Positions 32,490 to 44,425 of a DNA stretch of 64,000 nucleotides are shown in pieces. Position 1 is the first letter of the stretch, and the number at the start of each line of letters is the position of its first letter. Under the pieces are notes generated by a model. It was not told the DNA's origin and did not search any database. It was given only the letters and a program-made list of their open reading frames with translations. Both the position numbers and the translations under genes were made by a program. Source of the stretch: Archivesica marissinica (lineage: Eukaryota; Mollusca; Bivalvia; Venerida; Vesicomyidae); the NCBI GenBank assembly GCA_014843695.1, contig CM026386.1, positions 81,822,129 to 81,886,128 of the forward strand. The letters are read 5' to 3'.

Positions 32490-35250
32490 TTATCCTACAA
32501 TTAGTCCAGGATATCATTTTAAACAAATAGTTTTATGAACTTTTTGCCAATTATTGTCTTCATAAACAACTATTAAAATAGACAGGTTGATAGAAAATAA
32601 TTGATTGTCAATCTTATTTGGCAAATCAGTATATCACTGGATAAAATCTGAAATATTATTAATAAAAATCAGGAAGTTTAAACAATATGCTATGTTAGCT
32701 TGCAAAAAGAAGAAGAAATGGGTTAAATGCTTAGATTTGTTATTGCTAGGCGACATGTGCGCACAAGTTATTTGTTACTCGAATGGGGGTCTAAGTTACA
32801 TAGAATTAAATAATATATGTTTCATGGATGACTGAGTAGAGAGTTTGTTTTAATTAAGGGATAGCGGATGTTGCTTAAAAGTGAATTAGAACAGCAAATG
32901 AAAAAATCCTACAGTGAAATACACAATTAAGCACTCCATTAATGCATTCCATTCATACAGCTATTCTATGAATATATTTAACAGTAACAATGGAGAATCA
33001 ATAAAGGGGACCAGATGGTTGGCCCTAAGTCCCTTTAATGCTTGGCATCTGAACTCCCATAGTTAAAAAGATTGATAAGGATTAACAACAAACTGTTTAC
33101 TTCAGAGTGATCTTTTGTCTGCCCCTCTCTGGAAATACAGAATAACAGTGGCTGCTTGAAAGGGTAATTGAATTGGATTCAGTATTGAACCCTGCCTCAT
33201 GCCTTATTTAGTATGCAACTATTGGTTTCATTATATTGATGCTGTTTTTTGTGTGTGTTTGTAAATGTGCAAAGATATATACTTGCTGTTTTGAGCAATT
33301 GTATACCATATATATATATATTATATAAACAAATTACCAATATAAACAAATCATACGATCACTGATACGTTACAGCTAGTTCGTCATGTCATATTAGTCC
33401 AAAACAAAATGCTCAAATTGAAAAAACATATTTTATTGCCTGCGTGCATACTTGGATATATTACCGTCCAACTTGAGACTATTTCTGACTCAAATGAGGA
33501 CTTCTACCCATTCGCTTAGAATCAATACAGGTAGATTCGCTAATAAGTACGGAGAAATGAACGGAGAAATGCACGTTATTGTCAATGTTGCAATTAAGCC
33601 ATAGGAACTCCATACTGAATGTTAATTAGAATACAGTAGGAATACGACATCTTTATTGATCACTTGTTTATTTGTATATATTATGACTATGTACTTATGT
33701 ATACGTCATGAATAAACTTATGTTCTGTTCTGTTCTGTTCTGTAAAAAAGAAACAAATCTAAATTTGTTAATGGTTAGAATTGTATTTGTATATTTATGC
33801 AGGTACTTCAACTGTTATGGTCATATAATTATATACAAATCGATAGAAGGACAAAATTGGTAAGAATTCTTAATATGAACAAGATTTTGATGGAGAGCTG
33901 TTTAGAATAGATAATGTGAATTTCGAGGATTGCTGTCTCAGAAATTGTAAATGATGCTTTGTTTCGGTTAATTAAGAATTAATAATGAATGAAGCTCAAG
34001 AAATAAACATTTCACAGACATATTTAATTTGATTTGTTGAAGAAGCCAACTGTAATTATGAATAAAAATTGGGCTTAGTTTGCATATTTTAAGAAATAAT
34101 TGTAGAATAATAATGTATTGTATTGCATGCGTTATGCAATGGGAAAATGAGGAAATGTTATCATAAAAATGTCAGGAGTTGCATGATTTATGGAGAAATT
34201 AAATGGCCAATCTGTAGTATTTTGATCAATATTGAAAATAATTGATTGCATTGCTACTGCATTTTCTGACTGTCTAATCAAATAAAATAACTAGAATCTT
34301 TGTCAAAAATTGTATTGTCTTATCTTGATGGATGGAATTTTGATGTGGTATGCACAATTTTGATGATGTAAAAATCAATGTTTGTGAAACTTGATTTATA
34401 TGGTCATTACATTTAATCATGTTTGATTGCTAGCATTAAATTTATGTGTTGTTTAGCAAACGAGTGCAAATGGTCTCATTAGTCAAGTAAAAATACACAT
34501 TTCAGTCAATTAATAATCAATTTAGTGACTATATGCTCTGAATTCATAATTTGTTATATTATATACTTCGATATGAAGGCTGGTGCTTTGTTTGTTTTCT
34601 AGTTGTACTGTGAACATTTTACAGCTTTCATATGATTACTTCATCTAGTATAATCATAAGTAACTGTTACATTGCTGCTGCCTACATGAATCTTTGTCTC
34701 ATTGAGAGCTATTCGATCACTCCAATGCATTGCTTGTGGCTCTATGTGAGTTATTGGGACACTCCACATTGTCTGCGGCTCTGTGTCAGATGTTTCTGCA
34801 CACTCCTCCATTGCCTTTGGCTCTATGGGAGCTAATGGGTGGTTCCCCATTGTATATCATTATAGCTGTCCTTGTAAATACTAACTCAAACCCTAATTCC
34901 AAAGGTCCAGAGGAGAATTCAACAGTCATGGTAGAAATAACATCACATATTCCATGGTAATAAACAGCCAAAGATTGGTGCCAGGAATTCAATATTTATT
35001 ACAGGAATTTTAAGCAGTAGTGAATAATATAATTTTCCACCCTAAGTTATCTGGAATTGTAAACTTTTAATCTTTGTTCTTGTCAATCAAGCATTATTTA
35101 AAAGTGATAGATTCCCTGGTGTAATTACAGCTGTAAAATCTGCACAAGTATATGCTTATTTTGCAGTTTAAGTAATGTTTGAATGATTGCTGGGACAGTG
35201 ACACTCTTAATAGCCTCGCCAAGTTCTTGTAACGTTAGTACAGGGCTCAG
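32490..35250. other. Long AT-rich stretch, few repeats
   Basis: Mostly unique. It includes a (TA)n run near 33307, the retroposon-like tail at 33640-33745 and a weak 45-bp repeat at 34715-34840 (CTCTATGTGAG/CTCTATGGGAG). No exon recognised. Confidence 0.45.
33640..33745 (+). mobile_element. Possible LINE 3' end with TTCTG tail
   Basis: The stretch ends ATGAATAAACTTATGTTCTG followed by three more TTCTG repeats. The same ATGAATAAACTTATGTTCTG occurs at about 49088-49107. A shared end with a short-repeat tail is typical of non-LTR retrotransposons. No reverse transcriptase sequence is visible. Confidence 0.4.
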
Positions 35251-35715
35251 GCTAGGCCCAAATTGTTTGGGAGAAGTGAGAAAGCGCGCGATTGCGTAAT
35301 CTTATGGTATTATTTAATAAATTCCAAATTAATAGGGTCCACCTCCATGGTCAAGTGGTTAAGGTCGCTGACTTGTATAGCACTGTAACCTCCTATCATC
35401 ATTGATGGTCACAGGTTCGAGCCCCGCTCAGGCCATGTCTCATTTATATGAAAAAGTTGGCAGTTTCTTACGGAGGTTGGTGCACCCAAGTACTGGTTAA
35501 CCGCTGGAGCCTGCCCAGGAAAGTTGTTGTTAGGTAAACTGCCCGCCGGCGATATAGCCCAAACTGGTGCTGATGCAGGCGTAAAACCCGAAATATAACA
35601 TATAACATAACCAATTTAATAGGGTTAAAATACACAATATGACCATTAAACGCAATAGTTGAATAGTGGTGCTTTACAATGATCAGTGTATCTTACTGGA
35701 CAATCTTGTTTATAT
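35251..35715 (-). mobile_element. hAT-like copy 2, interrupted by SINE-D
   Basis: It begins CAGGGCTCAGGCTAGG and contains TGGGAGAAGTGAGAAAGCGC, matching the right end of the 6441 element in reverse. After the SINE, GTGTATCTTACTGGACAA matches its interior. The far end is missing. Confidence 0.65.
35338..35612 (+). mobile_element. SINE-D full-length copy with TSD
   Basis: Head: TCCATGGTCAAGTGGTTAAG (A box), a long variable-arm-like segment, and CACAGGTTCGAGCCCCGCTC (B box). Body: AAAGTTGGCAGTTTCTTACG, TGGTTAACCGCTGGAG, TGTTGTTAGGTAAACTGC. End CATATAACATAACC. Flanks ATTAATAGGG and TTTAATAGGG form a near-identical duplication. Confidence 0.85.
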
Positions 35716-35719
35716 ACAA

Positions 35720-37130
35720 TACAATTACAAATATAAAAACGTGATAAATATATAAGCAAAATGATACAACTGCAATGCTATGTCTATACTTGGAACACTA
35801 AGAATAAAATCTAGAAGCAACTGGGTTGGGCAACAAGTTTTACCAACATTAGCGAGTGACCTCCCCGAACCTGTTCAGTGTACCAAGTTACACTTCTGCG
35901 TGTTTATCATCTTCTTCTGTTAGCTCTTGGAATGTCTTGCGGTAACCTGCGCAAAGGACGGAGTACTTCTGCACGTTTGTCATTGATATGAATAATATTT
36001 CTTGTGTAAAGTAGGTTGTTTATTTATATGACACGTGATAAAAGTGAGTGTACCTTGTGATAGTGATACTAATGTTAGATAAATTTGGTCATTCAGAGAT
36101 AGCTGGATTGTTGTTCAAAATTATGCAATGCTATTTGTTTATAAGAGATACCTGAGACATAGGATGTATATACATGTACTGTATATGCAAATTATTTAAA
36201 TAACTCATTTGCTAGGCAGTCTGTTTCGAGAAAGATATGTGAAGTAGTTGCATAAAATATCAGTACAATTCTTAAATACAATTTGGATTATTTTGTAAAT
36301 AGAGCATACACTTTGTAGGTTGCAGTTTTATTGTCGTTTATGGATGGATTTATAAGATTTTCCAATGGTAAATAATTCAGTGATGAACATTTCGTAATGG
36401 ATGGACTAAATTGTTATCTACTGATAATCAGGAAATAAATGTGTTACATGTTTAAAAGGTGTCGCAGGGAAGCATATTGACTGGCCTTCAGTGATAGTTC
36501 ATCGGTTGTAGTGAAATCATTGAAGTAAATTTAATATTTCTGTACATTTTGGAATGTTTATGAATGTAAAAGACTAAAATTGGAAAGCGTTTTCGACTAC
36601 AATTTCAGAAAATCCAGTTTTATTCACAATTGTGATTATTAGAATGATAGATTCATCTTAGTACATTATTTGGCAGAAAATTGTCTGATTTTAGCCCTCA
36701 ATTTGTTACTATCAAGATTAATAAGTGAAGAAAGGGGACATAGAAAGTGGAGAACAAGATTTTTCCTCACTACCGGTAAGAGAAAAATGAAAGAGATGTG
36801 TTAAAGCTGCATCTGTTCCAGTATGGAATTCTGTACCCAATTTCCTATAATAAATAGATTGTCTGAACTGTGTGCAGGAGCTGTTTGATTAGCAGCTGAT
36901 TGCATCATTTAATATGTCTGCAGTCTATCTTTATCATGTACATGTTGTGTTTTAATGATACCCCAGTTACTGTCTGTGCATCTAGTTCGTGCAGTAACTT
37001 TGAACTTGAAGTATTTATTGTTTTAAAGCAGACATCTTTCTGTAATACCACTGAATCAATTGGTTCCGTGATTCAGTAAATAATAAATCCTAAATCAATT
37101 AATTTAATTTCTAACATTTTCCTGTGTTTT
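35720..37130. other. Unique AT-rich sequence
   Basis: Nothing recognised. Confidence 0.45.
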
Positions 37131-37250
37131 GCTAATTATAGCTAGGTTAATGCTAGTGGGGATATGTGTTTGGCACCATTAAATGAACATCTAGCTAATT
37201 ATAGCTAGGTTAATGCTAGTGGGGATATGTGTTCCCTTGGCACCACTAAA
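37131..37250. repeat. 63-bp direct duplication
   Basis: GCTAATTATAGCTAGGTTAA and AGTGGGGATATGTGTT recur 63 bp apart; the second copy has CCCTTGG inserted. Confidence 0.9.
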
Positions 37251-37251
37251 C

Positions 37252-37335
37252 CAGTGGTCTTAGTGGTCTTAGTGGTCCAGTTGCCTTAGTGGTCTTAGTG
37301 GTCCAGTGGTCTTAGTGTTCTTAGTGGTCCAGTGG
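37252..37335. repeat. CTTAGTGGTC short-unit array
   Basis: Irregular alternation of GTCTTAGTG and GTCCAGTGGT. It merges into the start of the SINE-D head (CCAGTGGTAACAATTGC). Confidence 0.8.
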
Positions 37336-37525
37336 TAACAATTGCTGACTTGTATACCACTGTAGCATATCATCACTGATGGTCACGGGTTCGAGCCCTG
37401 CTCAGGCCATGTCTGTTTATATGGAAAAGTTGGCAGTTTCTTACGGAGGTTTGTGCACCAGGTTAACCGCTGGAGGCTGTCCAGGAAAGGTGTTGTTAGG
37501 TAAACTGCGTGCCGGTTATAAAGCC
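37320..37525 (+). mobile_element. SINE-D copy, shortened
   Basis: GCTGACTTGTATACCACTGT, GGTCACGGGTTCGAGCCCTG, AAAGTTGGCAGTTTCTTACG and GTTAACCGCTGGAGGCTGTC are present. It ends near GCCGGTTATAAAGCC without the normal last part. Confidence 0.82.
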
Positions 37526-37675
37526 AAAAGCCCGAAGACACCTCGTTCCTGGAGAGAGATGCGGAAATGTGGATTTAAATGTCCTGTCTAAGAGTCACCA
37601 CCACTTTTTAACGGGGTTCAAACTAGCAACCTCTTGATTCCGAGGCTGACACCGCCATATCCATTACACAGATCT
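37526..37675 (-). mobile_element. SINE-E piece joined to SINE-D
   Basis: ACCTCGTTCCTGGAGAGAGA, TGTGGATTTAAATGTCCTGT, ACGGGGTTCAAACTAGCAAC (B-box complement) and GACACCGCCATATCC resemble the SINE-E copies at 15.2 and 3.7 kb. No tail is present at the junction. Confidence 0.6.
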
Positions 37676-37840
37676 GTGTCCATGCACAAATTAATTGCAG
37701 CCATTGAGAACACATCTTAATGTTTAAACTCATTACCCAGCCTGGGAAAAGGTGTTCATATATTTTGCCTTGTTCGTCATAAATAATAAATAGATTTATT
37801 TTTGATAAAATTAATTAATTTTAATTCAAATGTATTTGGC

Positions 37841-37960
37841 TGAATAGCTAATAACATAGATCCTGATTAAACTTGGAACTCTGCTTCTGATCTGGATCTA
37901 TGTTGTTTGCACATTCCTTCCATTATTTTCCGGCATTTTAATGGTTAATAAATTTTCCAC
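37841..37960. mobile_element. TTAA-C fragment
   Basis: GGCTGAATAGCTAATAACAT, AGATCCTGATTAAAC and TGATCTGGATCTATGTTGTT form the hairpin half; CATTTTAATGGTTAA resembles its right end. The left half is missing. Confidence 0.7.
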
Positions 37961-38017
37961 ATTTTAATGTTTTATGAAATTGTTCACATCTTGAGATTTT
38001 AAGAAATTGTTCCTCTC

Positions 38018-39949
38018 TATAGCTATGACTTATTGTATGGTATAGCTATGACTTATTGTATGGTATAGCTATGACTTATTGTATGGTATAGCTATGACTT
38101 ATTGTATGGTATAGCTATGACTTATTGTATGGTATAGCTATGACTTATTGTATGGTATAGCTATGACTTATTGTATGGTGTAGCTATGACTTATTGTATG
38201 GTATAGCTATGACTTATTGTATGGTATAGCTATGACTTATTGTATGGTATAGCTATGACTTATTGTATGGTATAGCTATGACTTATTGTATGGTGTAGCT
38301 ATGACTTATTGTATGGTGTAGCTATGACTTATTGTATGGTATAGCTATGACTTATTGTATGGTATAGCTATGACTTATTGTATGGTATAGCTATGACTTA
38401 TTGTATGGTATAGCTATGACTTATTGTATGGTATAGCTATGACTTATTGTATGGTGTAGCTATGACTTATTGTATGGTATAGCTATGACTTATTGTATGG
38501 TATAGCTATGACTTATTGTATGGTATAGCTATGACTTATTGTATGGTATAGCTATGACTTATTGTATGGTATAGCTATGACTTATTGTATGGTGTAGCTA
38601 TGACTTATTGTATGGTGTAGCTATGACTTATTGTATGGTATAGCTATGACTTATTGTATGGTATAGCTATGACTTATTGTATGGTATAGCTATGACTTAT
38701 TGTATGGTATAGCTATGACTTATTGTATGGTATAGCTATGACTTATTGTATGGTATAGCTATGACTTATTGTATGGTATAGCTATGACTTATTGTATGGT
38801 ATAGCTATGACTTATTGTATGGTATAGCTATGACTTATTGTATGGTATAGCTATGACTTATTGTATGGTATAGCTATGACTTATTGTATGGTATAGCTAT
38901 GACTTATTGTATGGTATAGCTATGACTTATTGTATGGTATAGCTATGACTTATTGTATGGTATAGCTATGACTTATTGTATGGTATAGCTATGACTTATT
39001 GTATGGTGTAGCTATGACTTATTGTATGGTGTAGCTATGACTTATTGTATGGTATAGCTATGACTTATTGTATGGTATAGCTATGACTTATTGTATGGTA
39101 TAGCTATGACTTATTGTATGGTATAGCTATGACTTATTGTATGGTATAGCTATGACTTATTGTATGGTGTAGCTATGACTTATTGTATGGTGTAGCTATG
39201 ACTTATTGTATGGTGTAGCTATGACTTATTGTATGGTGTAGCTATGACTTATTGTATGGTATAGCTATGACTTATTGTATGGTATAGCTATGACTTATTG
39301 TATGGTATAGCTATGACTTATTGTATGGTGTAGCTATGACTTATTGTATGGTGTAGCTATGACTTATTGTATGGTATAGCTATGACTTATTGTATGGTAT
39401 AGCTATGACTTATTGTATGGTATAGCTATGACTTATTGTATGGTATAGCTATGACTTATTGTATGGTATAGCTATGACTTATTGTATGGTATAGCTATGA
39501 CTTATTGTATGGTATAGCTATGACTTATTGTATGGTATAGCTATGACTTATTGTATGGTATAGCTATGACTTATTGTATGGTGTAGCTATGACTTATTGT
39601 ATGGTGTAGCTATGGTTTATTGTTTGTTGTAGCTATGACTTATTGTATGGTATAGCTATGACTTATTGTATGGTGTAGCTATGACTTATTGTATGGTGTA
39701 GCTATGACTTATTGTATGGTGTAGCTATGGTTTATTGTATGGTATAGCTATGACTTATTGTATGGTATAGCTATGACTTATTGTATGGTGTAGCTATGAC
39801 TTATTGTATGGTATAGCTATGGTTTATTGTTTGTTGTAGCTATGACTTATTGTATGGTATAGCTATGACTTATTGTATGGTATAGCTATGGTTTATTGTT
39901 TGTTGTAGCTATGACTTATTGTATGGTATAGCTATGACTTATTGTATGG
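38018..39949. repeat. 23-bp minisatellite, 84 units
   Basis: The unit runs TATAGCTATGACTTATTGTA plus TGG. The span of 1932 bp is exactly 84 units with no length change. Nearly all variation is one A/G site (TATAG or TGTAG) plus, in the last fifteen or so units, a block reading TATGGTTTATTGTTTGTTG. This is the largest and most uniform array in the window. Confidence 0.98.
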
Positions 39950-40198
39950 CAGTAGTACATGCAGTATGTACAGTGTTATATGCCACATACAAATGATTTC
40001 TATTGCATCAGAGTGTCACTTAAACTTCAATGCCATTATTATTGATGATGCAATGTTTATTGTGGTGTTTTTCAATTTAATTGATTTCAATGTGATCTGG
40101 ATTTAGATGAGATTAAACTGTTGGGCAAGTAAGGATATCTTACATAAACTGACCAGTTGTGATATTAGAATATATACTGTGCTTAATTGTAGTTGGAC

Positions 40199-41147
40199 AT
40201 TCTTGTTAAGTATTTGGATATTCTTATTAAGTATCTTGTTAAGTATTTGAATGTTCATGTTAAGTATTTGAATGTTCATGTTAAGTATTTGAATGTTCAT
40301 GTTAAGTATTTGAATGTTCTTGTTAAGTATTTGAATGTTCATGTTAAGTATTTGAATGTTCTTTGTATTTGAATGTTCATGTTAAGTATTTGAATGTTCT
40401 TTGTATTTGAATGTTCGTGTTAAGTATTTGAATGTTCATGTTAAGTATTTGAATGTTCATGTTAAGTATTTGAATGTTCATGTTAAGTATTTGAATGTTC
40501 TTTGTATTTGAATGTTCATGTTAAGTATTTGGATGTTCTTGTTAAGTATTTGGATGTTCATGTTAAGTATTTGGATGTTCATGTTAAGTATTTGAATGTT
40601 CATGTTAAGTATTTGGATGTTCTTGTTAAGTATTTGAATGTTCTTGTTAAGTATTTGGATGTTCTTGTTAAGTATTTGAATGTTCTTGTTAAGTATTTGA
40701 ATGTTCATGTTAAGTATTTGAATGTTCTTGTTAAGTATTTGGATGTTCTTGTTAAGTATTTGAATGTTCTTGTTAAGTATTTGAATGTTCTTGTTAAGTA
40801 TTTGAATGTTCTTGTTAAGTATTTGAATGTTCTTGTTAAGTATTTGAATGTTCTTGTTAAGTATTTGAATGTTCTTGTTAAGTATTTGAATGTTCTTGTT
40901 AAGTATTTGAATGTTCTTGTTAAGTACGGTATTTGGATGTTCTTGTTAAGTACGGTATTTGGATGTTCTTGTTAAGTACGGTATTTGGATGTTCTTGTTA
41001 AGTACGGTATTTGGATGTTCTTGTTAAGTATTCGAATGTTCTTGTTAAGTACGGTATTTGGATGTTCTTGTTAAGTACGGTATTTGGATGTTCTTGTTAA
41101 GTACGGTATTTGGATGTTCTTGTTAAGTACGGTATTTGGATGTTCTT
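40199..41147. repeat. 21-bp minisatellite with 26-bp and 17-bp variants
   Basis: Unit TTCTTGTTAAGTATTTGAAT plus G, about 45 units. The left part mixes TTCATG and a shorter TTCTTTGTATTTGAATG form; the right end changes to a longer unit with AAGTACGGTATTTGGATG. Open frames of up to 157 codons follow from the 21-bp period and are not genes. Confidence 0.96.
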
Positions 41148-41149
41148 AA

Positions 41150-41943
41150 CACTAAATTGTACTGTATGTGATCGAGTATCCTGTTTTTATGCCAGCTATT
41201 ATAATAAAACATGCTAACAGTGATGCATGCACATTAACTTCTTCCCTATAATGATTCGTTATGGAGAAACGGGGCGGGGCTACGGAGAGAGCCTCGCCGA
41301 ATGCAAAAAGACAAACGTAGTCAAATTCAGATTATTTTCAAGTACATTAACATTGACTTATGTTACATTACTATACAATCGTTTATTAAAGCATTTAACA
41401 TAATACAATGTTTATTGCCAGATACATAATGAGTACAACATAAACAATTTGCATAATTGATATCAAAAGAGCATAGTTACGTACTATGGAACATAAATTA
41501 AATGTTTTCTGTAGTATGGATTTGGTATGCAAAGTAAATATATCTTGACAAATTATTAATAACGTATCTTGAAGTAGAAGACATTAAGGCTCTAAAGTGT
41601 TGGCCAATGGCAAAACTACTTTTTAAAATATTTCTTTCTTAAATCTTTATAATTAGGGCAATCAAGTTAAAAAGTGGTATTCGCTTTCAACAGCATTCAT
41701 GGTGCATGATTTACAAAGTGTTTGCTCTCTAGGTGTTACATGTATTTATTGAAATATTTGAGTAATACTGTTTGTGTGAGGAATACAATACAGGATATTT
41801 ATCTTGCAGCCTCTGTAGATATTGTGACTGTCACTGTGAACATGGAATATGACTGAAGTATTTTGACCATCGGCTAAGAATTTTCAACCTTTCTTTATAA
41901 GAGAAACATTGATTAATACAGACTAAACTCCCTCCATCTTGTT
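41150..41943. other. Unique sequence with small GC-rich patch
   Basis: A GC-richer patch, GAAACGGGGCGGGGCTACGG, is near 41265. No transcription start evidence accompanies it. Remaining DNA is AT-rich and unremarkable. Confidence 0.4.
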
Positions 41944-42194
41944 TTAACCCATAACCTGCTAATTGCAACTAAAGCTGCTTTTACAAACAGCATACAGACA
42001 GAAATGTGCCGGCTGATATTCTGTGCCATCTGGGTAGGCTTTATGTTGTTTGGTATTGGGATAGTGGAGCTAAAACAATTAGCTGAATAGCAAAGAACAT
42101 AGATCCTGATCAGATGTGGTGTTATGCGGCAGTTGATCTGGATCTATGTTGTTTGCACATTTCCGTCCAATTTATTCAGCTGGTTAAGAGTTAA
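41944..42194. mobile_element. TTAA-C MITE, near full length
   Basis: TTAACCCATAACCTGCTAAT at the left, AGCTGGTTAAGAGTTAA at the right. The interior carries CATCTGGGTAGGCTTTATG, GATAGTGGAGCTAAAACA and the hairpin half GATCCTGATCAG ... TGATCTGGATC. It has single hairpin modules, not the 81-bp expansion seen at 2 kb. Confidence 0.8.
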
Positions 42195-42600
42195 AACCGG
42201 GCAACCCGACAGAATACATTCATACCAGCTCTCAGTTTTGAAATTGCATTTTACGGGTTAATGCGTTAAGATAACATTCTAAAAACTAGGGCTAATAAGG
42301 TATGATATTCTAAAGCTTACTCCGGTTTTATTTTAATTGGTAATAAATCATATTACAATTCTCCCTAAAACATGAAACATGGATATTTAATTGACCTCTG
42401 CATTAGCTAAAGAGCAACAGTCAACAGTTTTGTATGAAAACTGTTCTATATACCTTCTTTATCTGTATGCACATAGAACAGTTCTGCACTAATCTCACAA
42501 ACTACTATAATTATATTCATTCACAATTCTCATGATCTTTACCAGCTAATCATCCCAATATACCATAGGAACTTATCCCATAATGCATTGAAGTAGTCAG
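42195..42600. other. Unique sequence
   Basis: Nothing recognised. Confidence 0.4.
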
Positions 42601-42604
42601 TGAG

Positions 42605-42960
42605 CCTAGATTATTAGCTGGACACTTAATCCAGATATCACGGATTCGATCTTTGGCTCCACGGATTCGATCTTTGGCTCTACGCTCTACTAAAATGACT
42701 TAGTCGTTTGGATGGGGCTGTGTCAGTGTCAATATCAGAAATAATTTGGACTCACACTTGGCATCGGTAGGGAAAGGTGAATGGGTAGCTGCGCATCCAA
42801 CGGTTTGGCGTTTGTGTCAGTGCTTTATACCGGGCATATGAATGGACCAATTAAGCTTCTTACACTCTGTCCGACAACATCTAAAATCAAATGACTATTC
42901 TCAATAGGGGATGTTTTTGATGTGGACAACGAGTAGTGAAGATAAATAAATGTCAAACAC
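42605..42960 (+). mobile_element. SINE-C-like copy, strongly diverged
   Basis: The order is retained: CACGGATTCGATCTTTGGCT (B-box like, duplicated as an 18-bp repeat), GTTTGTGTCAGTGCTTTATA, ATGAATGGACCAATTAAGCT, ACATCTAAAATCAAATGACT and AGATAAATAAATGTCAAACA at the end. Divergence is much higher than in other copies. Confidence 0.5.
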
Positions 42961-43126
42961 ACGCTGCCAAGTCATTCTAAGCAACCAGATACAATAACTC
43001 ATCTTTATACAAATATTTATACAATGAAACAGGAATATTGTTTAAATCAACTGTAACTGGTCAGTCAACTTTCATGCTACATTATATCAAGCTTTCACAG
43101 TATGTATGATTTGTTGCATCAGGTTT

Positions 43127-43373
43127 TAAACTTTATTTATTTTACAACGATTGCGAAGCAAGTTTTAACAACTTATATTAATCACTCTCGTTGGCTCGGA
43201 TGAAAGCGTATATGTGGTCATTCGTGTGGGAGGAAAACGGAGTACCCAGAGAAAACCCACCTGTCCGATCTGTCGACCATTGTACCATCTCACATACTTC
43301 CCGGTCCAAGGATCGAACCCGTGTCGCATTGGTGAGAAGCGAGCGCGCTAACCACTGCGCTAATCAGGTTATG
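43127..43373 (-). mobile_element. SINE-B full-length copy
   Basis: Reverse orientation: ACAACGATTGCGAAGCAAG, CTTATATTAATCACTCTCGT, GTGTGGGAGGAAAACGGAGT, CGGTCCAAGGATCGAACCC (B box) and ACCACTGCGCTAATCAGG (A box). Confidence 0.9.
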
Positions 43374-43374
43374 T

Positions 43375-43766
43375 TAGATTTAAGCGCACATTGTTTGGGC
43401 CAAAGAATGAGACAGCAATGTTGTCTTTGTAATAATGAACTTAAAATGACTGTGCTGCCTGAGACAATAACAGCGAAACTAGTTGTAATGTAAGAATTCG
43501 AAGTCAGAAAAGACATTATAGCGAACATTTCGCAGTTTGCAGATGGACATAACGTGTGTGAGGATTAGTTTGGGAAATGCTAGCTGTCATGTTGGAGGAA
43601 GGATTGTCTTTAGAGCTGTGTATTCTAAAGGCCAAAGACATTAGGCCATATCACTGTAATAAGACAGAAACACATTTTGTCTTGGCTCTGGAATGCAGAG
43701 ACTAGTAGGTGTGTCAACGCTGTTGTTGTAGTAGGTGCAGATTCAACTTCAATTGTTACGGTAGTA
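43375..43766. other. Unique sequence
   Basis: Nothing recognised. Confidence 0.4.
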
Positions 43767-43771
43767 GAGTT

Positions 43772-43814
43772 GATTGATACGGGTATTATAGGATTGATAC
43801 GGGTATTATAGGAT
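43772..43814. repeat. 20-bp duplication
   Basis: TTGATACGGGTATTATAGGA occurs twice in tandem. Confidence 0.92.
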
Positions 43815-43845
43815 TATGTCTAATTGTAATAAAGTGGCAAGAAAT

Positions 43846-44130
43846 AACAGTATCTCCGCAGTTACTTCAGTATCTCCGCAGTTACTTCAGTATCTCAGCA
43901 GTTACTTCAGTATCTCCGCAGTTACTTCAGTATCTCCGCAGTTACTTCAGTATCTCCGCAGTTACTTCAGTATCTCCGCAGTTACTTCAGTATCTCCGCA
44001 GTTACTTCAAATATCCGCAGTTACTTCAGTATCTCCACAGTTACTTCAGTATCTCCGCAGTTACATCAGTATCTCCGCAGTTACTTCAGTATCTCCGCAG
44101 TTACTTCAGTACCTCCGCAGTTACTTCCTC
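43846..44130. repeat. 20-bp tandem array, about 14 units
   Basis: Unit AGTTACTTCAGTATCTCCGC; one unit is shortened to AATATCCGC. Reading frames through it are repeat artefacts. Confidence 0.95.
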
Positions 44131-44178
44131 CACCAATAATAGCTGGCAAGCCAAATGACCTAAGCTGTTGATGTATCT

Positions 44179-44425
44179 TTAACCCATTTGATTCTGGATA
44201 CCGTTCAAACAGTATTTGCAAAGAACATAGAGCCAGATCAGCCGCCACGGAACGTGCCATCTGATCAGGCTCTATGCTGTTTGCTATTCAGATGATCTTG
44301 CTTAGACAATTGGCTATGTAGCAAACAACATAGATCCTGATCAGCACGCAGCGTCACGCTGCGGCTGATCTGAATCTATGTTGTTTGCAAAAGCATTTAG
44401 ATGTATCCAGAATGATATGGGTTAA
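44179..44425. mobile_element. TTAA-B MITE, full length
   Basis: TTAA at 44179-44182 and 44422-44425. Ends CCCATTTGATTCTGGATAC and GTATCCAGAATGATATGGG. Two hairpins follow one another: AGAGCCAGATCAG with CTGATCAGGCTCT, and GATCCTGATCAG with CTGATCTGAATC around GCAGCGTCACGCTGC. Confidence 0.92.

Noticed and set aside
38018..39949. CRISPR-like regular repeat
   Set aside because: Units are contiguous without unique spacers, and the setting is eukaryotic.
40502..40975. 157-codon plus-strand frame
   Set aside because: Produced by the 21-bp array.
41220..41320. Possible CpG-rich promoter
   Set aside because: The GC-rich patch is only a few dozen bases, with no TATA, initiator or downstream exon visible.
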